In this document: positions 29,538-40,368 of the stretch, one piece after another
How positions within the stretch are numbered: the first letter of the stretch is position 1
Layout of the letters: each line of letters starts with the position of its first letter
Assembly: GCF_000247815.1 (NCBI RefSeq)
Contig: NC_021673.1
Coordinates: 35,851,194-35,915,193 of the forward strand
Direction of reading: 5' to 3'
Source: Ficedula albicollis
Taxonomy: Eukaryota > Chordata > Aves > Passeriformes > Muscicapidae
DNA: 64,000 nucleotides
The notes under the pieces: generated by a model
Told to the model about the DNA's origin: nothing
The model's database searches: none
The model's input: the letters and a program-made list of their open reading frames with translations, nothing else
Translations under genes and position numbers: made by a program

Positions 29538-31393
29538 AGACCTTAATATCCAGCTTAGTCTTCTGACATGAGCACTTCAATTAAATGTCTAATTATACAG
29601 GACAAAGACAATATTTGTTCATGTTGAGATAAACTTGACATTCAGATGTTTGACTATTCATAGATACATGATGTTCTCCCCAACATTTATCAAGATACCG
29701 GTTTTACTTCAGTAGGTCTGGATTAGCTGTTGGATTTCCAGCACTGGAAAGCAGAAAAAATGCATGTAGGGAAAAAGGAGAAGTGCTTCAGGTTTTGTTT
29801 CTGTCTGTTGGTGTCCAAAATGCTGTTGTTGAATAGTGCCTTTTCCTCACCTTGTACAGCTTGTGCTGCTGCTTGTTCTGTTAAGCAAACTTCAGTGCTC
29901 TCAGCAAGGTTCCAGTCTGGTCTCTGATGTGGGTTCAGATTGTAACTAGGGACAACAGGTAGTAGGGCTATTCTGCAAATGCCATCAGTGTGGGACAGTT
30001 GCAGAACTACAAGTCTGGGCCATTTCCAGGTTAGGCTGGCCCTGTTTGGCCAATCACAGAGTGCAAAATAACCACATTATTCCTCAAAGTGTTTTTCCAG
30101 AGTTGTAGTAATAGCCATCTTGCCCTATAAAGATCTTATTTCTCCTATAGAATATTTCTGTGCTGAGATAACTTTCATGAACTGTTTTCAAAGGGGTGAG
30201 GTTTTTTTTTTTTTTGTTTTGGGTATGTTTTTGTTTTAAAGTCACTTTTCACCTCTGTTCTCCTATTTCCATTTTTGTCTTCTGTGTTTAGTTCCATGGC
30301 CATTTCTGTAAAACAGCAAATCCATTTGCATTATAGCAAGTGAATCTGTGATGGGTTTCCTATACTGGAATGGGGAGTCCAAAAAATGTAATTATTTAGA
30401 GTCATGCATTTCTACTAGACTTAAGAGACTGATCACCCAGTGCAGAGGACAAATTGTGCCCTGTACCAAATACGTGCATGGGTGATACACAGTGTTGGGC
30501 TCTCATGCTGCTGCTACGTGGGGAGGCAGCAGGTCATCTGCTTTCTATTTTGAGTTTCTTTTTCAGAGGTATCCTTTTACTCCCCTCCTCTTCATCAGCC
30601 CAGTCCTCAGCGGTTTGCAGTCCTTCTACTGCCTTTCTCTTTTCCATTTCCACTGGTGTCTTCTTGCCCCCAGTCCCTTCGCGGTTCTCTCTCCCTGTAC
30701 GTCCCCCCCACCCTCCTTAATCCCAGAGTTTTCCAATGTTCATTCTTGTTCCATTTTGAAATATCCTATATTTGCCCCATATTCTTTTAGTTATCCACAG
30801 TTATGCTTTTTCTTGAGAAGAAAGCAGCTCTGCAGAAGAAGAAGAAAGTCAGGGAGCAGCTATTTGATTTTCTTTGGTAAGAGAAACAGTGGGCTTTAGT
30901 GGACAAATGCTGTGTTTGGGGGATCAAAAACTTTTCTCCATTGGCTGATTTGAAGGTGAATGGATATACCAGTAAGAGAGAGAAGGAACAGAACCTTAGG
31001 ACTGCTGGGGAGCCTTCTCAGCACTGGATTTTTTTTCAGACGGGCAATAAGTAAACCATGTGGCCATTTAAAAAGAGCTAGGGTGTTTGAAAGCATGAAA
31101 AAAGAATCTTTTTGATACTCCTTCTGCAAATGATCCTGAAGCATGCCAGTGGCTAGTGACTTCACAGATGCCAGGCACGGGGAAAAGACCGAAGGAAGGC
31201 TGCTTGCTGTTGAGGCAATTCACACATCAGCTGCTTTTTGAGAGCACTCAGCTCTGCCTGAAGATTTATGGGCCTCTCTTCTTTTAAAATAAATGAGTAA
31301 AGGACCAAGCTGAGTGTTTTTCCACACATAAATGTCATAAATGTAATCCCAAAAACTTCACTGGAGTACCAGCAAGGGCTCAAGCCTCAACTA

Positions 31394-32075
31394 AAATGTG
31401 CATCGTATTAAAGTCCTTCTTGGGGACTCCAGACACAAACTGCTTTCCAACATCCAGAACCATTTGGAAATGCTTTAATCCTGAAACCAGGGGGGTTTCT
31501 AATGGAAATGCTAACAGACCCTTCGTTGTAGCAGCTGAAGCAGGCAGGGCTGTGATAATGAGCCTGTATGCCTGCATGTGGAAAGCGTGATGCTAGTGCA
31601 GAAAACAAGCACTTCCACTGAAAAGCCCACGCTGAGAAAAACCACCGTGCACCATTCCAGCACAATGCTGCTTAAAATTGGCTTTGCTCAAGCAAGTATG
31701 TATGGGGAACAACTGCAGGCATTAACCCTGCGTGAAATGTGCATCATATTAAAGTCCTTCTTGGGGACTCCAGACACAAACTGCTTTCCAACATCCAGAA
31801 CCATTTGGAAATGCTTTAATCCTGAAACCAGGGGGGTTTCTAATGGAAATGCTAACAGACCCTTCGTTGTAGCAGCTGAAGCAGGCAGGGCTGTGATAAT
31901 GAGCCTGTATGCCTGCATGTGGAAAGCGTGATGCTAGTGCAGAAAACAAGCACTTCCACTGAAAAGCCCATGCTGAGAAAAACCACCGTGCACCATTCCA
32001 GCACAATGCTGCTTAAAATTGGCTTTGCTCAAGCAAGTATGTATGGGGAACAACTGCAGGCATTAACCCTGCGTG
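31394..32075 (+). repeat. Two-copy tandem duplication, 341-bp unit
   Basis: Copies are 31394-31734 and 31735-32075. By base-by-base reading they differ at only two positions: CATCGTATT versus CATCATATT, and CCCACGCTG versus CCCATGCTG. Both differences fit CpG decay in the second copy. The unit contains matching small open frames on both strands, but these have no recognised similarity and no coding signature. Either a very recent tandem duplication or a false assembly duplication. Confidence 0.96.
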
Positions 32076-34926
32076 CATTACACTTCCAAACCCAACAAGT
32101 CTTAATAGCATTTCTAATAACACTCTAATTATCTATAAATAGCACTGTACTGAATAGCCATGATTAGCAGTTAAAAATGCTGCCTACACCGATGGGGTTC
32201 TTTGCTATTCACAAGTGCAGTGTAACCATGTCTCCTCTCATTTTTTAAATACTGTGCCCCTGACCCTAAAAAATAGGGGATGCTTCATTTATTGCTCATG
32301 CGTTTGCATACTGCTGCTAACGCTGGAGAGCATGTATTTGTACCTGTATTTGGAAAATTCAGTGACCTCGGTCACACCAGGCTGAAGGAACCTGTCTGGC
32401 AAGCATGAACCCAGGTGATTAATTTCAACAAACAGGTTGCTTATAAGAGTGTAATTACTCACTTGTGCAAATGGCAGGATGGGTGCACTGACCTGCATTA
32501 GACACATTGTAGTGTGCACCTCCCCATCGGTTCTTTTTCCTCTGTTAATCAGAGGCCTGAAAACCCTGCAACATTTAGACAGCTTGAGGTTGAAGGCTGA
32601 AATGTCACTTTTAAAAGAGGGTTAAAAAGGTCACACAGCTGCAAATAATAATAGCCCAATGAAAATCAGATTCTTACTGCAGCCCACTTCAAGAATAACA
32701 TTGAAACAGGAAACAAGCCCGCTTGATGTTTTTACCAGTATGGCAGTAAGATTACTGCTGAGTTTAAAAAGGGGGAGAGAGAGACAGAAAGGAGCATGCT
32801 TTTTTCGTCTTAGATGTAAGAACAGTTTTTCTGGTTCAGAAAAGATGATCCTGGGGCTCTGCAAAATCTCCTTGAGGAGCCTGAGGACATGGGGTACTTC
32901 CCTGTGGATGCTGCTGAGAGGAGATGTAGTTTGTTGCTGTGTTCTGAGAGCGGTTTTGTTTCTTCTGTTTGCTTTTGTTTCTTTGTTATGTTCTTGGATT
33001 CCTCACTCTGGGCTGCAGTTTTATTAATTATATTAAAAACTTTTTAGAAGATTCTTATGCAAAAATCAAAGAGTAGAAGAAAATCTTGCCTTGCTGCAGA
33101 ACTTACTTCTTTCTCTACCACGTGACATGCCTTGGAGAAGCCTTTCTTTTGTGTTTTTATTTATTTCTTTCTGTAATTAGAATACCTTAACTTCTCCTGA
33201 GCAGAGTGATATTTCAGGAGAATGGCAGGCTACAACAGCATAGCAGATTTCCTCACTTACACATTCTGCCAGTAAGGCTCTTTACATGCTCACAATAGGG
33301 CAATAAATGCTGACAGATGTTGTTAACATGTCTATTAAAATTCAGCCCCCTTTTCTCCTGGATTATACACTCATGGCTATTGTTAATAATATCAGAACTA
33401 ATGCTGACATATTAATAATAGTGTTTGCTTTTATTTATTATCCTTGACTGTTTCTTCAAAAAAGTCACAAAATTGCAATAAATTAAGCTATTGATAACAG
33501 AAGCAAAAAGTTCAGACTGGGGAAATTTTTTAACTTCACAGTCATCATAGGTTTGTCTGATATTCTTCAAGTGCATTAATTGCAGCAGTTATTGGTAGTA
33601 CTACAAAAATGCACGAGTGTAACTTGAATTTTTAAGATCCCAAAGGCTAATAAGCACCCTAATTTAGATGGAAAGGCTGCTGTGATATATTTTTATTAGG
33701 TGAAGTCGAAATGTTGCTGTTGGTTGTGTTACTTCCTCCCTTCACCTGCACATGGTGCGGAAAATGAGGACGTGGATTGTGTGGCCCAGCAACACACGTG
33801 GGACATGCGAAGAGAAGCGTGTGCCAGAGGCTGCGCACGGCTGTCTGAGCTGAGGGCTGTGTGCCTGCACCCTGAGAAGGATGCCATGCAAGCTGTGCTG
33901 TGCACAGCACCTCTGCTGCTGAGAGCCCCCGTCCTGCTGCACAGCTGGGGTGAGCCCAGGGATGCTGGTGCATCCGCAGCTTTTGCAGAGGGCAGTGGGA
34001 TTGAGGCATGCAGGAGGTTCACACTCACAGCCCAGACTTTCAGCTGCTTCTTTCTGGTCAACATTCAAGCATCACGCTGGAATTACTGCCATATGATAAC
34101 CAAGCACCAGGCATTTGCAAAAATGTAGGCAGCAGGCAGCTTCTTTCACTTATTTACTGTTGTGAGAGAGTCACCAAAATCTCAACTGCAGTGAGTGCAT
34201 CACGTGTAACCACCAATTCTGCACAGTGCAATTTGTCTTGAGGGCTTTGTACTACCTGGCAACACGTTGTAGGTCAAGTTCTACTAGACAGCACCTTGGA
34301 GTGCAGGTGATACAGCCTTTCTGGATTATTACTTGTTTTGTGTTTAGTGTCTGCAAAGAATGATTCTCATGGAAACAAGCATTTGCTCGTACACTTGGGG
34401 AAAGCAATTTCATGTTGAATCTGACACGTTTTCCAGGTACTGAGAGTAAAACCACCAAATCCATGTTTCCTTATCATGGGCTGTGACTTATCATAGTTGA
34501 TTTCCTGGAGCTGATCCCTGCACTCAGGATTCAGGCCCTCATCTAATATGTTATTTTGGTGCTCAGTCCCTGCTTATTTACCTAGATAACCTTGAGAATC
34601 ATTTGTTATCAGAGCGTGCACTGATGGATTCAGGGACTAAAGGTCAAGCTTGGGGTGGGGAGGGAAGTCTTAGACTTGCAAGACTCAATAAGAAATCAAA
34701 CTCCAAATAATTCCTGGTAATGTTTTGAAATTCACTTGGACACTTGGGACCAGAATTGTAACTATCTTGTTTTCTTTAACTGAGTCTCATTCTGTTGTTT
34801 TGCTATTGAAAATGCTGTTGTCACTGTCCCCTGAGGAGGGGAAAAAGGGGTAACAGAAATCTTTGGCAGTGCTTCAGTTGCAGGAGCAATTGAGATATTA
34901 AATAAAGTCTTTCATTATCCATGTGT

Positions 34927-34972
34927 AGCTCTTTTTTATTTTTTTCTTTCTTTCTCTTTTTTTTTTTTTTTG
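34927..34972 (+). repeat. T-rich tract
   Basis: TTTTTTATTTTTTTCTTTC and then a T run. Simple sequence. Confidence 0.85.
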
Positions 34973-36889
34973 TGTAAAGGAAAAAGTTTTCTTTAGGAAA
35001 GACAACATGCCTGGGGTCACATCCCATAAATAGAGGTGGATTTAAAAATCAAACTTAGCTGGAGGTTTTGGTTTTGTTTTTTGCGGGGGTTTGTTTTTCT
35101 AGTCAGTTATCTCTCTGCTGCCCGTATCTTTCAGACAGGATAGTGTAATTCAGAGTATTTTTATGGCTTCATCTCTGAAGAGCTTGTCTATGCACAGTCT
35201 GGAACTGAAATAACTGAAATTAGAAGTAATTTAACACCTTTAGTTATTTTAGTATGCGAATATACTCTTTCATTTCTGATTATGAGTATCCTATTTCAGT
35301 TTAACATAGCTGTAAGTTAAATCAAAACAGGATATGAATAATCTTAAAGGAGTAAATTAGGTACAATTTTAGTTATTTCAGTTCTAGACTTGTGTGGATG
35401 CATAAGTTATGCCTGAGCTAGGGTCTTTCTTGACATCTGATTGTATTATAAATCATTTGTCTCAGGCCAGATGTTGGTAGAGGTGCCCACATCAGGAAGA
35501 TCAGCTGATGCTTATTATCAGCCTTTTGGAGTAGTGTCCTTGTGGAGGTTGAAGGGCAAATGAAAGTAGAAATCCTTCACTTCTGGATTCTGCTTCTAGG
35601 AGTCACTGAAGTCCGACAGAGTGGAGTTTTTAATGTCACAATTAGGAAAATATACTGCCAGGCTAATGTTGTCCACCAGAATCAAGTTTAATTAAAAATA
35701 AAATGTTATTATCCAGTGAAAATAATTGCTGCAAGTATAGGTCTGATGTACAGGTTAATGGTGAATTACACTATCAACTGTAAGCGTGCTAAAGATACTC
35801 CTGATGATAGGGAGCAATGAACTGTACTTTGAAAAAAATTCAGAGGCTTTGAGCAACTTTACTACCTTTACCTCTGCAGATCTTTGTAAAATCAAATTCT
35901 GCTTTTCCACCAAGATATTTCTCTTCGGTCCATGAAAAAAATACCCAAACACAACCTAGGTATTTTTCTAAGAGAGGCTGTGTTGAGGCTGAGTTCTAAG
36001 ACATTTAAGGGAATCTCTAAACACAAGTCATCTGCTTTAACATGGGTCAGGCCTCTACATTCTAGCTGGTAAAAAACAGTTGTTCCACCTGGCTGAAAAC
36101 ATTTCCGAAATAAATGACTTTTATTTTATTCCCTAGAATTTCACAATTTTTTTTTCCCCCTGCTTAGGGACACTGCCCTAATACTGACTCAAATTCAGCT
36201 GCATAGCTGCATTCTGATGGTGACTGTTTCATCTTTTGCCTTTATTTAAGACTTGGGAGCTTTCCCCCAGGGGAAAGCTCAAGGTTACAGGAGTAGAGCT
36301 GCTATGGGAAAGTGCAGCTTTAGACAAAACTTCACTGCTGAAGCTCCTGAGGCTCTAGTTGACCTTTTAAAGGATGGGGATGCACAGTTACCTTGTGCGT
36401 ATAGAGAGCATGAATGTAATGTATTTAAGTTATTAATATCAGACAATATGGATGCAGAACTTCAAAAAGTGGGCTCTTTCTCAGAAGTAACCTAGACGTC
36501 TGGTTTTAATGTTGTTCAGCAGGAACTGAAGGAGGAAAGGTAAAAACCTTTAATTCAAGGTATTTCTGAGAAGACACGGTCTTATCTAATAACAACACTG
36601 AACATATGCTATTTTCTGAGGCAGATTTATGCTGTGAAAGCTGAACTTTTTTTCCTTCTTAAAAGTAAATTGGTGCTCAGGAAGGAGCAATAAGAACTTA
36701 GACTGTAGGGAGCCTGCTGAATATTAGCAAAATTAGTGCTCTGAGTTTGAAAACTTTGTTCTGATCTGTTTGTGGAGTTTGAAAAAAAAGCACCAACTGC
36801 GATTTCTTTATGTTGCATGCATGTGTGAAGTTTAGAACGTATATATTCATAGGTTCCCTTTCTTTCCCCCTCCCCCTTTTAACATGTAG

Positions 36890-36961
36890 ATTTATGAGGA
36901 ATCAAAGATGAACTTGGAGCAGGAGAGGCCTTTTGTCTGCAGTGCCCCAGGCTGCTCACAG
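36890..36961 (+). CDS. CREB5: CREB5 coding exon: N-terminus and first half of the zinc finger
   Basis: CREB5 (CRE-BPa) is an ATF2/ATF7-family bZIP transcription factor that binds cAMP-response elements in the nucleus. This 72-base exon encodes 24 residues, beginning IYEESKMNLEQERPF and ending CSAPGCSQ. It supplies the zinc finger's Cys pair (Cys18 and Cys23 if an upstream Met is residue 1). The acceptor is a strong pyrimidine tract ending TGTAG at 36889; the donor is GTGAGT at 36962. Both borders are phase 0. The known long isoform begins with Met directly before Ile, so that ATG must come from an upstream exon. The known shorter isoform can start at the in-frame ATG 36908-36910, which has A at -3. 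The intron carries an in-frame TAG just before the exon, so the reading frame cannot extend upstream without splicing. The IYEESKMNLEQ start separates CREB5 from ATF2 and ATF7. The family assignment is from memory of the protein, and the match is near-identical. Confidence 0.96.
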
Positions 36962-38769
36962 GTGAGTGGAGTCAGCGGTGATATTAATTGAGTCCTCAGC
37001 ACTAGCTCTGGCTTGTATAATGCCTCCTGATATATTAACACGTGTCTAATAATAATATGTGTGTCAGGGGTTTTTTTTGTGTGTGTTTTTTAAGACCTGC
37101 TTCCCCTCAATTCTCTCCTTTCCCACAAGACATTATTACAAAATATTTCAAGCAAATACAACAGCCAGTCAAAAGTGAGTTGGTACAAGTGCTCCTCAAG
37201 CTGCCTCTGTGCCTTTTCTCATCCCAAAGCCTAATGTTTCAAGCCACATATTGCAGATTCTTTTAGGGACTAACAAGAGAGGACACACTAGGCAGGACGC
37301 ATTTATCTGTCTTCTGCTGAGATGTATGATGGAATGTATTATGTTATTGTTGGAGGCTGTAAAAAAAACCTCCTGGGTTTTTTTTAATGTTTTAAATACA
37401 TAAATACAATGATATCTTATTAGCTGATCTTTATTTATGTATGTATTTATTTTTAATCTTCAAAACATCTTCCTACTAAGTATATTCTGTGGAAAATGCA
37501 GCCTGTAGATAAATTTTGCCCCAGGATGTGCATTTGGGATTCCTGTCCTGTTGACTGGTGCTCTGCCATATGTCTCCAAGGGCAAAACCTGACCTGTAAT
37601 ATTAGATGTTTAATGACCTTAAAAAAACCTGAAGTGACAAGGACTTTATCTGCTGAGATTTAAATTGGGGTATGTGTGGTTTTTCCAGTGATTTTGCAGT
37701 GGTGAGGGAAGTTCCCCCATATGCAGTGAAGAGGGAATTTCCATGTCTGGCACTTCTGACCCTAATTTGTTTTAGTAACATGAGTTTGTGAGTAAAATCT
37801 TCAGACAAGGGCATCTTCTGGGCTTTTGCCACAGGCTTCCTCTGTGCATCCATGTAAAATGATACAGCTTACCCATTTCCTAGAATCCTCCTCTCTTAAT
37901 TAGTGAATCTTTCCCTGTTTCAACTGTATGTTGGGAGTTTTCAGCTGGCTAATGTGTTTACAGCTCTTCAGGTTCTTCTGGCAGAGGGGATGGGTGACTG
38001 TTGATGATGTGTAGGTGTTGATTTTGCTAAGAGCTGAAATAAGGAGAGGCAGGAGCCTTCAGTCCAGTTAACAACTGGCTGAGTGACCTTGCTGTTTCAC
38101 TAGGTGGAGCTTTTCTATGGGAGGCAGAGTGCATCTTTTGGGTTATCCCTCAGGCTGAGAGCATGTCCCTTTAGATTTCCACATGCAGAGTTAAACTTTC
38201 ACCATTCTGTCACAGAGGTAGGATAAAAGTATCTGAGTTTGTCACAATTTATTTACCTTTTTGATGAAACTAAATTCCACCAAAATCAGTGGACTTGCTG
38301 TGTTTTCATGTCAACTCTTAATTAATTTCCTCACTGGAGGAGAAGCTGATCCAGACAAGCTCTTTTAGATGTTCAGAGAGCAAGTTTGGTTGCCTGGTGT
38401 TACAATTTGGAAAGGTGAACTATGTAGGTGTGACTTCCATCTTAAAAAATGTTGAACTTCCCATTCCCCAGCGTGACCTCTGTTTGTTATGAATGAGGAC
38501 TTGACCTAAGTCCATAATGCAGAGCTGCTGCCCAGCTAAGCTGGCTGGGGCCTGGCTTCTCTCTTTGCCTGTGCAGACGTCTGCAGAGGGCTGATGGAAT
38601 TGACCTTCTGCACAAGGAAGAAAGTAGACTTAGAAAAAGGACAGAGAAGTCTGGGCTGGAGGAACAGTTTCTCCTCTGTTGCCCCACGCCCTGTTTGAGC
38701 TGGCTGATTTCATCATGAAGAGAGAGCATGGCATCCATGAAGGAAAATCCATTTCCAAGAGAAATAAAC

Positions 38770-39021
38770 GTAGGGTTGTTTTTTTCCCCCCTTCAAGATT
38801 TCATTGAGCAAAGTCTTTCTCAGATATTCCCTTTGTTCTTAACAAAAATTCCTAGTGCTGCATTTCTTCCAGATGAGTAAGCAGTGAACCAGGATGTAGG
38901 GGTTTTTTTTTTCCCCCTTCAATATTTCATTGAGCAAAGTCTTTCTCAGATATTCCCTTTGTTCTTAACAAAAATTCCTAGTGCTGCATTTCTTCCAGAT
39001 GAGTAAGCAGTGAACCAGGAT
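38770..39021 (+). repeat. Two-copy tandem duplication, 126-bp unit
   Basis: The unit begins GTAGGG, followed by a T run and a C run, and ends AGTGAACCAGGAT. Copies start at 38770 and 38896 and are near identical apart from the T/C homopolymers and CAAGATTT versus CAATATTT. It lies in the CREB5 intron between the zinc-finger exons. Confidence 0.95.
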
Positions 39022-40215
39022 TTCGCAGTGAGGAAAAGGTCTTTGGGATTTCTTTCTTTTTCAGTTTCTTTTTTTTCCCCCAGAGAATTCAATTCCATTA
39101 CTTATGGTGCTTTGTCTGGGGGTTTAGAGAGACTCTCAGGAGGTGTAACAGACAGCAATTATTTATATTGTAGCCACAAGCAAAGACACTTAGCCAAGAG
39201 TATTTTGTGTTGAAACCATTAGGTCCCTTTAGCTCAGTTGTTGCCATTTTTTTTTGTCTCCTATGTACCTGTTGCTCAAAAAAGCTGCTTTTAATATTAT
39301 TTTTTTCTCAAGCCTTGGTGACACAGCTTTTGGCTTTTGATAGTCCTGAAATAACCCAGTTGAAGCCATCTCAGTGGCAAAGGTCTGTGTATGTATGTTC
39401 TGGTGAAGGAAACTTCACAGAACCATTCTACTGTCTGAGCCCAAATGTGCAAGTGCTTGAGCATTTAATCAAGCTTGTCTCTTCTCTGTTTTGTTCAAAA
39501 GCAGCTATTTCTTGTAGAAGTCTGTAATCAGATTTTAAAACAAATTTAGCATGCTGATTATTTTCTTACAAAAAACATCTCTCCACCTTCTCTGCTTGCC
39601 AAAGGAGAAGAATTTGATTTAGTATCATAAAGGGCTGTAACTGGTTGCTATAAAACTGTGCACCATTTCATTGCCACTTCAAATCAAGTCAAGCTATCAG
39701 ATATTTCTAGAATTAAAGACGTGTTTTGCCTGAAAACTTTTGGGTAGAGAAAAGCTGGCTTATTTATCTATTTCTGTAGCTGTTCATCAGATAGATGTTG
39801 CGGAAAGACTCAAAAGCAGAAAAATCCAGTAAAGTGATTTAAGATTTGCCTCATTACTTAGCATTTGCCGTGGGCTAAGAGCACACAGAGCAGCAGTTAT
39901 CACAGATCCTCAGGCACGTGGTGACTTGTGAGGCTGGGGTAGCTGGAGTGGGTGTCTGAGACCCTTAGATTCTAAAACTTGGACTGTAATTTTTTTAAAG
40001 CAGTTGCATGACACCTTACAATTTGTCATCCCAGAGAGCACGGCAGCAAGTGTGTTTCTAAATCCAGTACAGCTATTTGTTACTCATGCTCACTTGTATT
40101 TTCAAATATTCTGTTTCCTGTGCCATTTGGACACATTTCTAGCTGGATAAATTTCTTTCTCTCTCTCATTTTTGAAATTCTGTCCAATGCCAAAAGTTTA
40201 TTAGAGAATTAAATT

Positions 40216-40274
40216 CTTCTTTTTTTCTTTTTTTTTTCTCTCTTCCTCTCTCTCCTTCTGTGTTTGCCTGACAG
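40216..40274 (+). promoter_or_regulatory. CREB5: Extended polypyrimidine tract and 3' splice site
   Basis: About 43 bases that are almost entirely C/T (TTCTTCTTTTTTTC and on), followed by TGTGTTTGCCTGACAG, the acceptor of the exon at 40275. Longer than usual, it suggests strong U2AF/PTB-type binding; regulated splicing is only a possibility. Confidence 0.75.
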
Positions 40275-40368
40275 CGTTTTCCAACAGAGGATCATCTGAT
40301 GATTCACAGGCACAAACATGAAATGACTTTGAAGTTTCCTTCAATAAAAACAGATAATATGTTATCAG
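40275..40368 (+). CDS. CREB5: CREB5 coding exon: second half of the zinc finger
   Basis: This 94-base exon continues the frame from 36961 and encodes 31 residues plus one base of the next codon. It starts RFPTEDHLMIHRHKHEM and ends NMLS. It completes the C2H2 finger: with the previous exon the spacing is C-x4-C-x12-H-x3-H, the His pair being His36 and His40 in long-isoform numbering. The following HEMTLKF is shared with ATF2 and ATF7. The acceptor follows a long C/T-rich tract (about 40216-40260) and ends GACAG at 40274; the donor is GTAAGA at 40369, phase 1. In the family this N-terminal finger belongs to the transactivation region rather than being the main DNA-contacting domain, which is the C-terminal bZIP and is not in this window. 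No frameshift or stop is present. Confidence 0.96.

Larger units (their letters stand above)
26851..36889. other. Non-coding upstream of the first visible CREB5 exon
   Basis: About 10 kb containing the 341-bp duplication and a pyrimidine-rich tract. A GC-rich patch at 33740-34030 carries overlapping open frames on both strands but no recognisable protein. T-rich tracts occur near 34927-34972. The final 50 bases form the pyrimidine tract and acceptor of the exon at 36890. Confidence 0.6.
36962..40274 (+). other. CREB5: CREB5 intron between the zinc-finger halves
   Basis: This is a 3,313-base GT-AG intron separating the Cys-pair exon from the His-pair exon. It contains one clear two-copy tandem duplication (unit 126 bp, 38770-39021) and short T or C/T tracts. 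I see no further exon and no transposon I can name. It ends in a long C/T-rich tract running into the acceptor. Confidence 0.9.

Noticed and set aside
31408..32006. Identical 85-codon open frames repeated on the - strand, and paired frames on the + strand
   Set aside because: They repeat only because the 341-bp DNA unit is duplicated; there is no similarity to a known protein, no start or splice context, and one of the two base changes alters an amino acid in the + frame.
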